A stretch of DNA of 64,000 nt, taken from JANPLG01 sp964609085 (GTDB taxonomy: Bacteria; Armatimonadota; SYMT01). The notes under the pieces are model-generated. The model saw only the letters and a list, made by a program, of their open reading frames with translations, made no database searches and was not told the DNA's origin. Position 1 is the first letter of the stretch. Each line of letters opens with the position of its first letter. Shown here piece after piece: positions 16,383 to 25,237 of this stretch. Made by a program: the position numbers and the translations under genes. The stretch covers positions 55,497 to 119,496 of the forward strand of contig CAZSRZ010000001.1 in assembly GCA_964609085.1 (NCBI GenBank), in the 5' to 3' direction.

Positions 16383-18488
16383 TCATTCCAGGCCGGTGTC
16401 CACGGAAAAAACAGGCATGGGCTCCTTCCGGCCTCGTACCTGCGCCTGCCCACGGGCCGTCATCGGGGCGATCTCGCCCGCCAGGGATCGCGTTGCATCG
16501 CTGACCAGGATCAGGGTGCCAAACTCCTTGTTCATTCCCTCCAGTCGAGAGGCGACGTTGACAACGTCGCCAATGACCGTGAACTCCTCTCGCTCACCGG
16601 AACCGATGCCACCAACGGTGCAGAGACCTGAGTGGATGCCAACGCGGGTCCGCAGCGGCGGCAGGTTATGGTTCTCCGGACGCGACTTCCATTCCGCCAG
16701 GACAGCCTGCATCTCCACCGCACACCGGACGGCAGCCGCAGCGTGATCCGCCGAACGGATCGGCCACCCGAAGTACGCCATCATCCCGTCCCCCATCAGC
16801 TTGTCCACGGTACCCCCATGCCGGAACAGCACGGGGAACATCACGCCGAAATAGCTGTTCAGCAGCCGGCAGATCTCCTGGCTGTTCATCGTCTCCGAGA
16901 GTGAGGTGAACCCCTGCAGATCAGAAAAGAGCATGGTGATCTCGACGGATTCGCCGGCCAGATCAGGCCACTCGTCATCCGTCAGCTTCTCTGCCACCCC
17001 CGGACCTACGTGCCGGCTGAGCTGTCGCTTCACCTTGAGCCGTGCCCGTCGCTCGCCGAGGAACATCACCACCGACTCGAGGAGGGCCGAGACGCCGATC
17101 CCGAGAACCGCCGGAATCGGGTCCAGCCACCAACCCGCCCGCACCAGCATCTGCCCCGAACCCTGCACGAGCGCCAAAACTCCCAGCAGTGAGGCAATCA
17201 GAAGGATGGAAGGGTTGAACAGCCGACCTATCAGCGCGATTACCGCGCATGCGCCGAAGAGCAATGCCAATTGCGGCAGTCGTCCCGCCCGCCGCAGGTA
17301 CAGCCCACTCATCACAGTCTGAGCAACCGCCGCCTGCGTCTCTACGCCGGGCATGGTCTGGTCGCTCTCCCGGGCCTGGTACCGCGTGCGGACCGGCACC
17401 CGGTGGAGATCTTGATCAACGGCCGAACTGCTCCCGACGAAGACCAGCCTCCCGGCAACTCGACGCCGCAACTGATCCTGGGCATCCGCGTCGCCTGTCG
17501 GGCCGAAGGCTTCGAGAACATCCTCGTACCGCACGACTGAATCAGGACCGGCTGGGCGTCCGGCCGGGCCGAAGTAGCGGATGAACGACACCCTCGCGTC
17601 CCGATCGATTTCATCCGGCTCCCAGATGATCCGGTGACCATCGAAGGCTCCGGTCGGCCGAAGCGCGGCGCGCACGACCTTCTGCGGCGACTGTCCCGTG
17701 AACAGCGCCGCCGCCGCCACGCCCAGGCTCGGGATCTCTGTGTCTTCCGCCGTGTCGGGATCGAGCCCCGTGAACCACCAGCGGAATCGACGAACCGTCT
17801 CATCCGCATCCAGCTTCACGTTTGCCATCCCGATCCCGGCGCTTGCTTCGCGCAGGACCGCCGTCGGCATGGTCACGTCGATCGTCTGTTCCGCCCGGCC
17901 GCCCTCAATGCGTTGTTGTTCGTTGACGGCGGCGAGCAGCACCCTGCCGTGCCGCCGGATTGCCTTTGCGAGAATAGTGTCCAGGGGATCGCCATCGCTG
18001 AAGAGCAGGTCGAAGACGACCACCTTGGCACCGAGTCGACGCAGGTTCTCCACCAGACGAGCGTGGAAAGCGCGTTGGTGCAGCCGGAAGCTGGGTGCAC
18101 CTCGCACGCCCGGGAGTGAGAAGCGGGGCTGCTCGCCATTTGCCGACCGGATCTCGTCTTCCAGCACCAATTGCTCGAACCGTTTGCGGGATGTTTCGTT
18201 GATCTGGACAACGGCGACCGGGCCGGCTGCGGCCTCCCCCTGTCCGCCCGGGCGGGCAAACTCCGTCATCCCCAGGTCATAAACGGCCCCGCTCAGGTTG
18301 GCCAGCAGGGGTGCTTCGCGGGCCAGCAGGTACTCGCCCGCTGCCCAGACCAGCGTCGCCGCCGCCAGACCCGCCAGCAGGCTGAGGAGCCAGAGGCGAA
18401 GCCGGGCGGCGCCCCCCGCTCGCGGAGTCGCGGCGCGGGACTGCGCACCGGCGGAGCCCGGGCCTTCCGGTTGGGCCGAGCTCGACAA
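16383..18488 (-). CDS. CHASE2-domain class III adenylate/guanylate cyclase
   Basis: 701 residues. A first membrane helix (LWLLSLLAGLAAATLVWAAG, about 32-51) leads into an extracytoplasmic CHASE2 sensor (about 65-380, with KVVVFDLLFSDGDP and RLVFVGSSSA). Three helices follow (about 395-470), then a cytosolic class III cyclase domain (about 505-690). The metal aspartates are in MLFSDLQGFTS and DKLMGDGMMAYFG, and the transition-state Asn/Arg in VIGDVVNVASRLE. The Lys of KLMGDG is the base-selecting residue expected for ATP. The protein should make cAMP in response to an envelope signal. The FecR gene follows with 86 bp between them, probably in one operon. Confidence 0.9.
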   Translation of the reverse strand: MSSSAQPEGPGSAGAQSRAATPRAGGAARLRLWLLSLLAGLAAATLVWAAGEYLLAREAPLLANLSGAVYDLGMTEFARPGGQGEAAAGPVAVVQINETSRKRFEQLVLEDEIRSANGEQPRFSLPGVRGAPSFRLHQRAFHARLVENLRRLGAKVVVFDLLFSDGDPLDTILAKAIRRHGRVLLAAVNEQQRIEGGRAEQTIDVTMPTAVLREASAGIGMANVKLDADETVRRFRWWFTGLDPDTAEDTEIPSLGVAAAALFTGQSPQKVVRAALRPTGAFDGHRIIWEPDEIDRDARVSFIRYFGPAGRPAGPDSVVRYEDVLEAFGPTGDADAQDQLRRRVAGRLVFVGSSSAVDQDLHRVPVRTRYQARESDQTMPGVETQAAVAQTVMSGLYLRRAGRLPQLALLFGACAVIALIGRLFNPSILLIASLLGVLALVQGSGQMLVRAGWWLDPIPAVLGIGVSALLESVVMFLGERRARLKVKRQLSRHVGPGVAEKLTDDEWPDLAGESVEITMLFSDLQGFTSLSETMNSQEICRLLNSYFGVMFPVLFRHGGTVDKLMGDGMMAYFGWPIRSADHAAAAVRCAVEMQAVLAEWKSRPENHNLPPLRTRVGIHSGLCTVGGIGSGEREEFTVIGDVVNVASRLEGMNKEFGTLILVSDATRSLAGEIAPMTARGQAQVRGRKEPMPVFSVDTGLE

Positions 18489-18608
18489 GACCCTCCCCTT
18501 TCGTGTTCGCGGACGGGATTCAGTTGGTCGTCCGGCGGGGCAGACCCTGCTCCCCGGCGGTAGGTCCTTGCCCGCGATGCCTCGTGGATTGCGTTAGAGT
18601 GATGTCAG

Positions 18609-20909
18609 ATGATCTGCCGACCACTTTCCGTCCTATTCATCCTCGGCATCTTGCTACTCGGTTGCCTGCCGCCGACCGCAGCGGACGTTGGCCCGACCTC
18701 GTCCTCCGATGACGTCGCACGACTCGAACGCCCGACGTGGGGCAAGGTGATCGGTTGGGTGCTGGACGCCGGCAGCCGCCGCCCTATTCCCGGGGCGCGA
18801 GTGCGGGTGGAAGTCGACGGCTCCTTTCCGGACTCAGGCAAGACCACCGACGAGACAGATCGCCGGGGGCGGTTCGAGGCCCGGGCTCCGTTGGGTAAGA
18901 TCTCTAGCAGATTCGATTGGGGCCGCGTGCTCACCATGCACCCAATCGGACTGCTGCTTTCGCCGCGGAGCGTGACCAAACAGACCCGCATCGTCGACGT
19001 GACTCAGTTCAACGTCCGGGTGACAGCCGAGGGCTACCGCCCCTTCCTGGGTCGGGTCCGCGCCACGCTTCTGGATGCCGCCAGGTTCTCTGTAACTCTG
19101 GACGATGTCTGGCTCTCGCCGGAAGGTGGGACCGGCATCAGCTTCACGCCCGAGAACCTGCGGCTGGAGTCGATCGACAGCTTCACGGCTGAACCGACGG
19201 TGGCTGCTCCAGGCGGCAAAGTGCGGCTGACCCTCGTCGCCCATCTCCCGCTCGATCGCGGCTACCGCTACCAGGCATACGCAGAGAGCAGCGCCATCCG
19301 ACTGGTCGAGGACGGGCTGGAGTTGAAGCGCGACAAGTCGAGCCGGAGCGAGGACGACCCAACCCGTGTCCAGTTCGTTCGAGACTTGACGATGCCGCGG
19401 ACCAGCGTGGATCGGTTCACTGAGCTGTCCGTCTACCTGGAGCGGAACGGGACCACACAACTCCGCCGCCGGACGCTGCGCATCCTGCTGCAGGTACCGC
19501 GCACGGAGGCGGAGCGGGCAGCGGCTGAGCGCGTCGATGCCGGCTTCAAGGCGGAGCTGCTGAATCAGCGAGAGAAGGCCCTCCACGAATATCAGGCTGC
19601 GCGCGGGCTCGCCCCGGAGTACGCCGTGGCCCACCTTCGGACCGGAGACCTGGCGCTGACGCTTCAACGTCCGGAGATCGCCGCGCAGGCGTACACAGTC
19701 CTGGTGGAGCAGGATCCCACGGACTACATGGTCGCCCGTCCGAGGGCAGCGCGAGCTCGTTTCGAGGCGGGCCAGGCGGCGGAGGCGGAGAAACTCCTGG
19801 CCGGATGTGAGACCCAGATCGGCAAGCAAAAGCTGCCGGCCGATGTCGCCCTGATGCGGGCCAGACTGGCCGCCGCCTCGGCGAACTTCGCCGAGGCGGA
19901 CCGGTGGCTCTCGCGCGTTGTCGCCGATGGCGGATCCGTGCCCGACTGGTTGGCTGCGGAGATTGGACTGAGCCGTGGCCGGCACGCCGTCCGGGAGAAC
20001 CCGATGAGCGCCGATGCGCACCTGGCGCTGGCGCGGGTATTGGTGTCCACAGGGCAGGCGGAGGAGGCACTCCTCGCCTCTCGCCGCGCGGCGGAGCTGG
20101 ATCCCAGCCAACCGTTCGCCTTCATCGAGTGGGCGGATGCGTTGCTTGCCCTGGACCGTCCAGGGGTCGCATTGCCGTTGCTCGAGGCCGTCCTGGCCGC
20201 CGTGCCCGATTCCGCCGAAGCCAATCTCCTGGCGGCTGAGGCTCACCGGCGACTCCGCGCCTACGACCGGGCGCTGCCGCTCTATGAGCGAGCGGTTGCA
20301 TCGCGCAAGTTCGACCTGCCCGCGCGGCACGGATTGGCGATCATGCTCTTCGCGGCCGACCGGTTGCCGGAGGCCCGCCGGGCGCTGCTCGACGTCGTCA
20401 CCCTGGCCCATGAGAAGGGCGAATTGGAGGACGAAGGGCTCCCCATCCCCGGCGGAGGTATCTATTTCGGTCCGAAGCGGCGGCTGGTTGTCGGGTTCAG
20501 CATTCCGCAGGCGGTGGCCGACGCGGAGTTGCTCGATGCGCTTCAGGACCTGGAGCGCCACCCTGAAAACGCGCTACTCTGGCAAAACGTCGGCAGCGCT
20601 CTGGCTGATCTCCAGCTTCCAGACCTCGCGGAGAAGGCACTCACCCGGTCGCTGGCCGCCGACGGGACTAACCTGGAGACACGCTACCTGCTGGCTGTCG
20701 TGCGGGGGCGGTTGGGGCGAGTCGATGAGGCCCGCCGGGAACTCCAAAGCGTTCTGCAGGCGCACCCACTACATCCCAACGCCCGGCTGGAACTCGCGCG
20801 GTTGCTGGCGGACGCAGGGGAACTCGACCTTGCACAGGCTGAGCTCGCCGTGCACCGGCGCAACTACCCCAATCAGCGGGCCAACCGGCTGCTCGCGCCT
20901 CCGTACTGA
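18609..20909 (+). CDS. TPR lipoprotein with carboxypeptidase-regulatory-like domain
   Basis: 766 residues. The N-terminus is a lipoprotein signal with lipobox LLGC (C19). Residues about 40-140 resemble a carboxypeptidase regulatory/CNA-B-like beta sandwich (GWVLDAGSRRPIPGARVRVEVDG, TDRRGRFEARAPLG). From about residue 295 to the end the sequence is a run of tetratricopeptide repeats (EKALHEYQAARGLAPEYAVAH, RPEIAAQAYTVLVEQDP, LALARVLVSTGQAEEAL, ARYELQSVLQAHP-like). It is likely an outer-membrane or periplasmic scaffold. It is divergent from the cyclase gene, with 120 bp between starts, and is followed by an M48 protease 53 bp away, a TPR/M48 pairing reminiscent of BepA-type envelope quality control. 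Confidence 0.8.
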   Translation: MICRPLSVLFILGILLLGCLPPTAADVGPTSSSDDVARLERPTWGKVIGWVLDAGSRRPIPGARVRVEVDGSFPDSGKTTDETDRRGRFEARAPLGKISSRFDWGRVLTMHPIGLLLSPRSVTKQTRIVDVTQFNVRVTAEGYRPFLGRVRATLLDAARFSVTLDDVWLSPEGGTGISFTPENLRLESIDSFTAEPTVAAPGGKVRLTLVAHLPLDRGYRYQAYAESSAIRLVEDGLELKRDKSSRSEDDPTRVQFVRDLTMPRTSVDRFTELSVYLERNGTTQLRRRTLRILLQVPRTEAERAAAERVDAGFKAELLNQREKALHEYQAARGLAPEYAVAHLRTGDLALTLQRPEIAAQAYTVLVEQDPTDYMVARPRAARARFEAGQAAEAEKLLAGCETQIGKQKLPADVALMRARLAAASANFAEADRWLSRVVADGGSVPDWLAAEIGLSRGRHAVRENPMSADAHLALARVLVSTGQAEEALLASRRAAELDPSQPFAFIEWADALLALDRPGVALPLLEAVLAAVPDSAEANLLAAEAHRRLRAYDRALPLYERAVASRKFDLPARHGLAIMLFAADRLPEARRALLDVVTLAHEKGELEDEGLPIPGGGIYFGPKRRLVVGFSIPQAVADAELLDALQDLERHPENALLWQNVGSALADLQLPDLAEKALTRSLAADGTNLETRYLLAVVRGRLGRVDEARRELQSVLQAHPLHPNARLELARLLADAGELDLAQAELAVHRRNYPNQRANRLLAPPY

Positions 20910-20962
20910 CCAGGGCACGTGGGGAAGTTGACAGCGTCCCCCGCCGGTCGCATGCTCAATTC

Positions 20963-22249
20963 GTGAACACCCTGCGCACGCCACGCCGTTCCCCAGTGCT
21001 GGCGCTCACCCTCGCCGTCATGGTGGGCTGGGCCGCGCCCTCGCCGTCCCCCTCCGCAGGGGTGCTGGGTAAGTCCGCCGAGATCACGATCGGCCAGGAA
21101 ACGGCCTCAATGGTTGAGCGATTCCTGCCCGTGGATACCGATCCGGTCGCCCTCGCCCGGGTGCGACGGATCGGCAGGCGCCTGGTCGCCGCCCTGCAGG
21201 GCGCGGATTACCCCTACGAATTCCACGTGGTGGAGCAGCCGGAAATCAACGCGTTCGCTCTTCCCGGAGGCTACGTCTACATCTATCGAGGCCTGCTGCA
21301 GCTCCTCCCGGGCGACGAAGCGCTCGCCTTCGTAATGGGGCACGAGATCAGCCACGTCAGTCGACGTCATTCGATCCGCCAGTTCGAGAAGAACTTCTTG
21401 CTGAGTGCCGGGCTGAGCGCCATCCTCGCCGGCGTTGGCGCCCGAGGCTACGGAGACGCCGCCGCCGTCGTTCGGGAGTTGACGGGCCTCGCCTTCACCC
21501 GCAAGGACGAGGCGGAAGCGGACGACGTCGGCATCCGCCTGATGTCCAGGGCGGGTTTCGATCCCCGGGCGGCGCGCGACGCCATGCTCGTGGTCAAACG
21601 AGCAGGGGATGGCGAGAAGGGAGACCCTGATCTTCTCCGGAGCCACCCGGCACCGGAACAACGGATCGAGCGACTGCAGAAACTCGCCGTCGAGTTGATC
21701 CGCGACCGAGTAGATACTCCTTCCACGCCCGTCTCGCTCCCGAAGCCGGTCGCCCGCCGGATTACCGGGTTGGAGGGAGTGCTGCCTATCAATTCCGAGT
21801 GGATGCCGCTGACCCCAGGATCCCGGTGGATCTACCGGACCACCTCCGGGGGCGTGGAGACGACCACGTCCCTCCGCGTGCTCGAGATGGTGGACGCTGA
21901 ACCAAGCGGCGTCTATCGGGTGGAGCACGACCTCGGCCTGGGAACCCGCGTCGTGCACCGCTGGGTCCTCACTCGCACTGCGCTGCTCGCCGCGGCCGAC
22001 CGGGATGACCCCGAGGCGTGGCGGGAGGAGTTTGGGTTACCCAGTGCTGACGGGAGTGCTGAGGAGCGGGTAACTGTTCCCGCCGGCACCTTTTCAGCCC
22101 GGCGCTGCGATCGGCGGGACCCGTCCGGTGTGCTGTCGGCGTCGCTCTGGTTCGTGCGGGGTGTCGGGCTCGTGAAGCGCATCGACTATGGGACGGGTAC
22201 GATTCGGGAACTGTCCCTGTGCCTATCGGGCGGAAAACCTACCCGCTAA
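20963..22249 (+). CDS. secreted M48 family metalloprotease
   Basis: 428 residues starting at a GTG. A signal peptide (residues 10-32) is followed by the M48 domain: NAFALPGGYVYIYRGLL, zinc-binding HEISH (H127, E128, H131) and the downstream glutamate motif in DEAEADDVG (about 183-187), then RSHPAPEQRIERL. Known relatives (BepA, LoiP) degrade misfolded outer-membrane proteins. The last 160 residues are not part of M48; they form a beta-rich domain (WMPLTPGSRWIYRTTSGGVETTT, VPAGTFSARRCDR, LWFVRGVGLVKRIDYG) like secreted ligand-binding domains such as DUF3108. The stop overlaps the convergent ogt stop codon. Confidence 0.88.
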   Translation: MNTLRTPRRSPVLALTLAVMVGWAAPSPSPSAGVLGKSAEITIGQETASMVERFLPVDTDPVALARVRRIGRRLVAALQGADYPYEFHVVEQPEINAFALPGGYVYIYRGLLQLLPGDEALAFVMGHEISHVSRRHSIRQFEKNFLLSAGLSAILAGVGARGYGDAAAVVRELTGLAFTRKDEAEADDVGIRLMSRAGFDPRAARDAMLVVKRAGDGEKGDPDLLRSHPAPEQRIERLQKLAVELIRDRVDTPSTPVSLPKPVARRITGLEGVLPINSEWMPLTPGSRWIYRTTSGGVETTTSLRVLEMVDAEPSGVYRVEHDLGLGTRVVHRWVLTRTALLAAADRDDPEAWREEFGLPSADGSAEERVTVPAGTFSARRCDRRDPSGVLSASLWFVRGVGLVKRIDYGTGTIRELSLCLSGGKPTR

Positions 22250-22731
22250 CGGAACGGGAGGCGGTCCCGAGCCTCAAAGTCGAGCAGCCAGCGCTTTCTC
22301 TCCATCCCGCCCCCGTAACCCGTCAGCTTTCCGTTGGCGCCGATCACGCGATGGCAGGGAACGACGATCGAGACGGGGTTCTGGCCGTTCGCCTGGCCGA
22401 CCGCCCGAGACCCGTTCGGTAGCCCCACCCGCCGGGCCAGCTCTCCGTAGCTGATGGTCTGGCCGAAGGGAATGCTTCGCAGTTCGCTCCAGACGCGCAA
22501 CTGAAAGGCCGTTCCCCGCAGATCCAATTGCAGATCGAACTCCTGACGCCGACCGTCGAGGTATTCCTCCAATTGGCGGATGGGCTGGTCGAGGCGGCCA
22601 TCGTGGGCCGCGGACTCCCCGAGGGGCGGGGGGTCCTGGAGGTACAGCCCGGCCAGACCCCGGACGGTCCCGATCAGCGTGATGGGGCCGAGAGGGCTCG
22701 GGAGGATGGCGTGGAATTGGTCGTCACTCAT
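22246..22731 (-). CDS. ogt: methylated-DNA--protein-cysteine methyltransferase
   Basis: 161 residues. The acceptor motif PCHRV (C126) is followed by GANGKLTGYGGG, and the helix-turn-helix part has FQLRVWSELRSIPFGQTISYGELA. The enzyme takes the methyl group from O6-methylguanine or O4-methylthymine onto its own cysteine once (suicide repair). Its start overlaps the end of the Ada-AlkA gene by 8 nt, so the two are translated from one message. Because the fused upstream gene has no methyltransferase domain of its own, this gene supplies that step. Confidence 0.93.
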   Translation of the reverse strand: MSDDQFHAILPSPLGPITLIGTVRGLAGLYLQDPPPLGESAAHDGRLDQPIRQLEEYLDGRRQEFDLQLDLRGTAFQLRVWSELRSIPFGQTISYGELARRVGLPNGSRAVGQANGQNPVSIVVPCHRVIGANGKLTGYGGGMERKRWLLDFEARDRLPFR

Positions 22732-24193
22732 CGGTTCCTCGATTCGTGCCTGGCTCCGGCCGAAGTGAGTGCCAGAGGAGCATCGCGGCGTAAGCCCGCC
22801 ACGGCCGCCACCTCTCGCACCCGGCGCGGAGGGTGGTTTCAGTGACGTTTCCCATCGCCCGCCGGAGGGCGAGGTCTCCGGCGGGGAAGGCGTCGGGGTC
22901 GCGCAGGCAGCGCATGGCCACGTACCGCGCTGTCCAGTCTCCGATGCCCGGCAGTGCCAGTAGGCATTGGGTGACCTTCTCGGGCGCAGGCGATGGGGTC
23001 AGGTCCAGCCCGCCCTCGACCGCGGCCGCCACAGCCCGGAGAGTGGCGGCCCTTGACCGCGTCATGCCAAGGCGACAGAGCTCGTCGACCGACGCTTCGG
23101 CGAGGCGCCCGGATGTTGGGCTCAGCCGACACAACCCCGGGATCGGAGTCTCGACGGCCTCGCCCAGAACTGCGGCCAATCGCCCGGCAATGGTGCTGGC
23201 CGATCGCACGCTGACCTGCTGACCCAACACAGCGCGGATCGCCGTCTCAAAGCCGTCCCAGGCACCGGGGACGCGGATGCCGGGTGTTGCGGCGTTGAGA
23301 GGGTGCATCACGCCGTCGGAATCCAGGCAGGCACCGATCGCCTCGGGGTCGGCGTCCAGGTCGAACACCTGACGGACCCTGGCCACCACCGTCGCCAGTT
23401 CCCGCAGCAAGCCGGGGTCGATGCGGAGGCAGATCTCGTTCCTCTCGGGGTCAGGTTGTACGCGGAGCCAACCCGTGCGCGTGCCGATCCGAACGGTCCG
23501 CGCGTACCCGTCGGCGTCCACGATCTCCACGCCCGGGATCGCTCGGCCCGCCAGGAACTGCATGAGGGGATCCCAGGCCAGCGGTGGACGGTAGGCAAGG
23601 CGCAAACAGAGCGCAGAAGGCGAGGCCGAGCCACGCCGCCGCAGGGCCGATGGGCTCTGGCGATAACGAGCCCGAAAGGCTGCGTTGAAGCGTCGTATGC
23701 TCTGATATCCACCCGCAAAGGCGACCTCAGTGATGGGGACGTCGGTCTCCAGGATCAGCCGACGGGTGAGGAGCAGTCGGTGGGTCTGCGCCAGGTCAAT
23801 CGGGGTCACACCGTACTGCTGATGCAAGATACGGCGCAGTTGCCGCGCGCTAAGACCGAGACCCCGTGCGAGGGCCTCCACCCCACCCTCGTCGAGCGCC
23901 CCCGCGCTAATCCGACGCACGGCCGCGGCCGCGATCCGGCCGGCAGCGTCTACGGGCGCCTCCCCCGGGGCCAGCTCCGGTCGGCAGCGTAGACAGGGCC
24001 TGAATCCCTCCACCTCCGCTGAAGCCGGGAGGGAGAAGTAGCGGCAGCGGTCCCGCCCCGGCGTGCGTGCCGGACAGATCGGGCGGCAGTAGATGCCGGT
24101 GGTCGTCACGCCGACAAAAAAGCGCCCGTCATAGCGCACGTCGCGCGCCAGCAGGGCTCGATAGCAGCTCTCTGGATCCAGGTTCACGCGCAC
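22724..24193 (-). CDS. Ada zinc-domain / AraC HTH / AlkA glycosylase fusion
   Basis: 489 residues in three parts. Residues 1-80 are the Ada methyl-phosphotriester domain with four zinc cysteines C36, C40, C67 and C70 (GIYCRPICPAR, CLRCRPE). Residues 85-190 are an AraC-type double HTH (LARGLGLSARQLRRIL, ITEVAFAGGYQSIRRFNAAFRARY). Residues 200-480 are AlkA-type DNA-3-methyladenine glycosylase II, with the HhH LPGIGDWTARYVAM and catalytic Asp in FPAGDLALRRA. Methylation of the first cysteine should switch on transcription while the AlkA part removes alkylated bases. The gene overlaps ogt by 8 nt, so the pair is probably a self-induced alkylation response. Confidence 0.92.
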   Translation of the reverse strand: MRVNLDPESCYRALLARDVRYDGRFFVGVTTTGIYCRPICPARTPGRDRCRYFSLPASAEVEGFRPCLRCRPELAPGEAPVDAAGRIAAAAVRRISAGALDEGGVEALARGLGLSARQLRRILHQQYGVTPIDLAQTHRLLLTRRLILETDVPITEVAFAGGYQSIRRFNAAFRARYRQSPSALRRRGSASPSALCLRLAYRPPLAWDPLMQFLAGRAIPGVEIVDADGYARTVRIGTRTGWLRVQPDPERNEICLRIDPGLLRELATVVARVRQVFDLDADPEAIGACLDSDGVMHPLNAATPGIRVPGAWDGFETAIRAVLGQQVSVRSASTIAGRLAAVLGEAVETPIPGLCRLSPTSGRLAEASVDELCRLGMTRSRAATLRAVAAAVEGGLDLTPSPAPEKVTQCLLALPGIGDWTARYVAMRCLRDPDAFPAGDLALRRAMGNVTETTLRAGCERWRPWRAYAAMLLWHSLRPEPGTNRGTDE

Positions 24194-24410
24194 ATCATAC
24201 CGACACAGGCGAATCAGACTCGCCGTTTTCGGTCATCGCTGCAAACTCTCCCCCGAGGGGCGTTGGCTCCGCCTGTCTTGCCCGCCACGCGAGGGGTGCA
24301 CGTCACGAAGAGCAGAGGCCCTGTCTCTTGCCGCAGCGAGTGGCAGTCGTCCCACCGCTCCATCAGCAGGCCAGGCTGGACGGCTCCGCGGGCTTACGTG
24401 GGGTGGGTCA

Positions 24411-25064
24411 TCAACGATTCCGCCGGTTGTCCCGTTCGCCCGCTGGGTCCGGAATCTCGGTCACGGTGACGAAGATGCCTCCGGAGGACCCTACGCGGCC
24501 CGTAACTCGAGACCCGAGGGGCAGCGATGGGGGCCCGGATTGGGACGAGCCGATTCGTCCACTCGTCGCCCCGCCTGCCTGAGTAGGCACGCCCGCAGTC
24601 GATCGCAGGGTGGTTCCGACGCGGACGCCGGACTGCGAGGGGAGGCGCTGGCCGTTCGGTCCCGTCGGCTCGCCGGTGGTACTCGTAAACCCGCCGGAGA
24701 GCGCGGTCGTCACGGTGCCCCCACACGAGGTCACCCGTTCGACGCGCACCTTGCGTACTCTCACCTCGGTCTGGCTGCACTCCAAAGTGAGGCCGCCCGC
24801 GCCTCCGAGGCGGATAAGCGAGAGGGCGACTGCGGCACGAGACTTCCCTCGGAATTCCGCGGAGAGTAGGGGCGCAGGCACATCCGATGCCACATCGAGT
24901 ACCAGTCCACTGCCCTCGAACACCCGTTCGAGGGCGCGGTGCAGGGGGACCAGGGTGAAGGAGAGGCTCACCGGCACATCCAGGGCGGGCGGCCGAACGG
25001 CCGAACCCGGTGGCGGAGCACAAAGGGCTACCGTCAATAGAACGATCGGCAGTTGGCCAAGCAT
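24411..25064 (-). CDS. secreted STN/secretin-N0-like protein
   Basis: 217 residues. A signal peptide spans about residues 1-22. Residues 30-100 (VSLSFTLVPLHRALERVFEGSGLVLDVASDVPAPLLSAEFRGKS with VALSLIRLGGAGGLTLE) match the STN / secretin N0 pattern: a short beta-alpha-beta unit found in secretins and TonB-dependent receptors. The remaining 110 residues are Ser/Thr/Gly-rich and look disordered. It is too short to be a secretin pore; it may be an accessory or a stand-alone envelope protein. The far upstream in-frame start was ignored because the signal peptide begins at 25064. Confidence 0.65.
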   Translation of the reverse strand: MLGQLPIVLLTVALCAPPPGSAVRPPALDVPVSLSFTLVPLHRALERVFEGSGLVLDVASDVPAPLLSAEFRGKSRAAVALSLIRLGGAGGLTLECSQTEVRVRKVRVERVTSCGGTVTTALSGGFTSTTGEPTGPNGQRLPSQSGVRVGTTLRSTAGVPTQAGGATSGRIGSSQSGPPSLPLGSRVTGRVGSSGGIFVTVTEIPDPAGERDNRRNR

Positions 25065-25237
25065 GCACAGTTCTCCCGCTCCATCCTATCCGCAATTCCG
25101 CCGCCTGGCGGGTGCCAGGCACCGACCAACAGTTGCAGGGCTTCCCGCTTGCCGCGTCCGGACGCCGGCGCGTCTAACCCGGGGATCTGACCGACAGCGG
25201 CACACCCCTGAAACTCGCGGTCGGGCTCGGCGTCCGC

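Noticed and set aside
14683..16746. 687-residue plus-strand open frame
   Set aside because: It lies opposite the FecR and cyclase genes, whose domains are clear. Its translation has no domain pattern and is rich in Arg/Gly/Pro, as expected of an antisense frame in GC-rich DNA.
18834..20561. 575-residue minus-strand open frame
   Set aside because: Antisense to the TPR lipoprotein gene; only its shadow.
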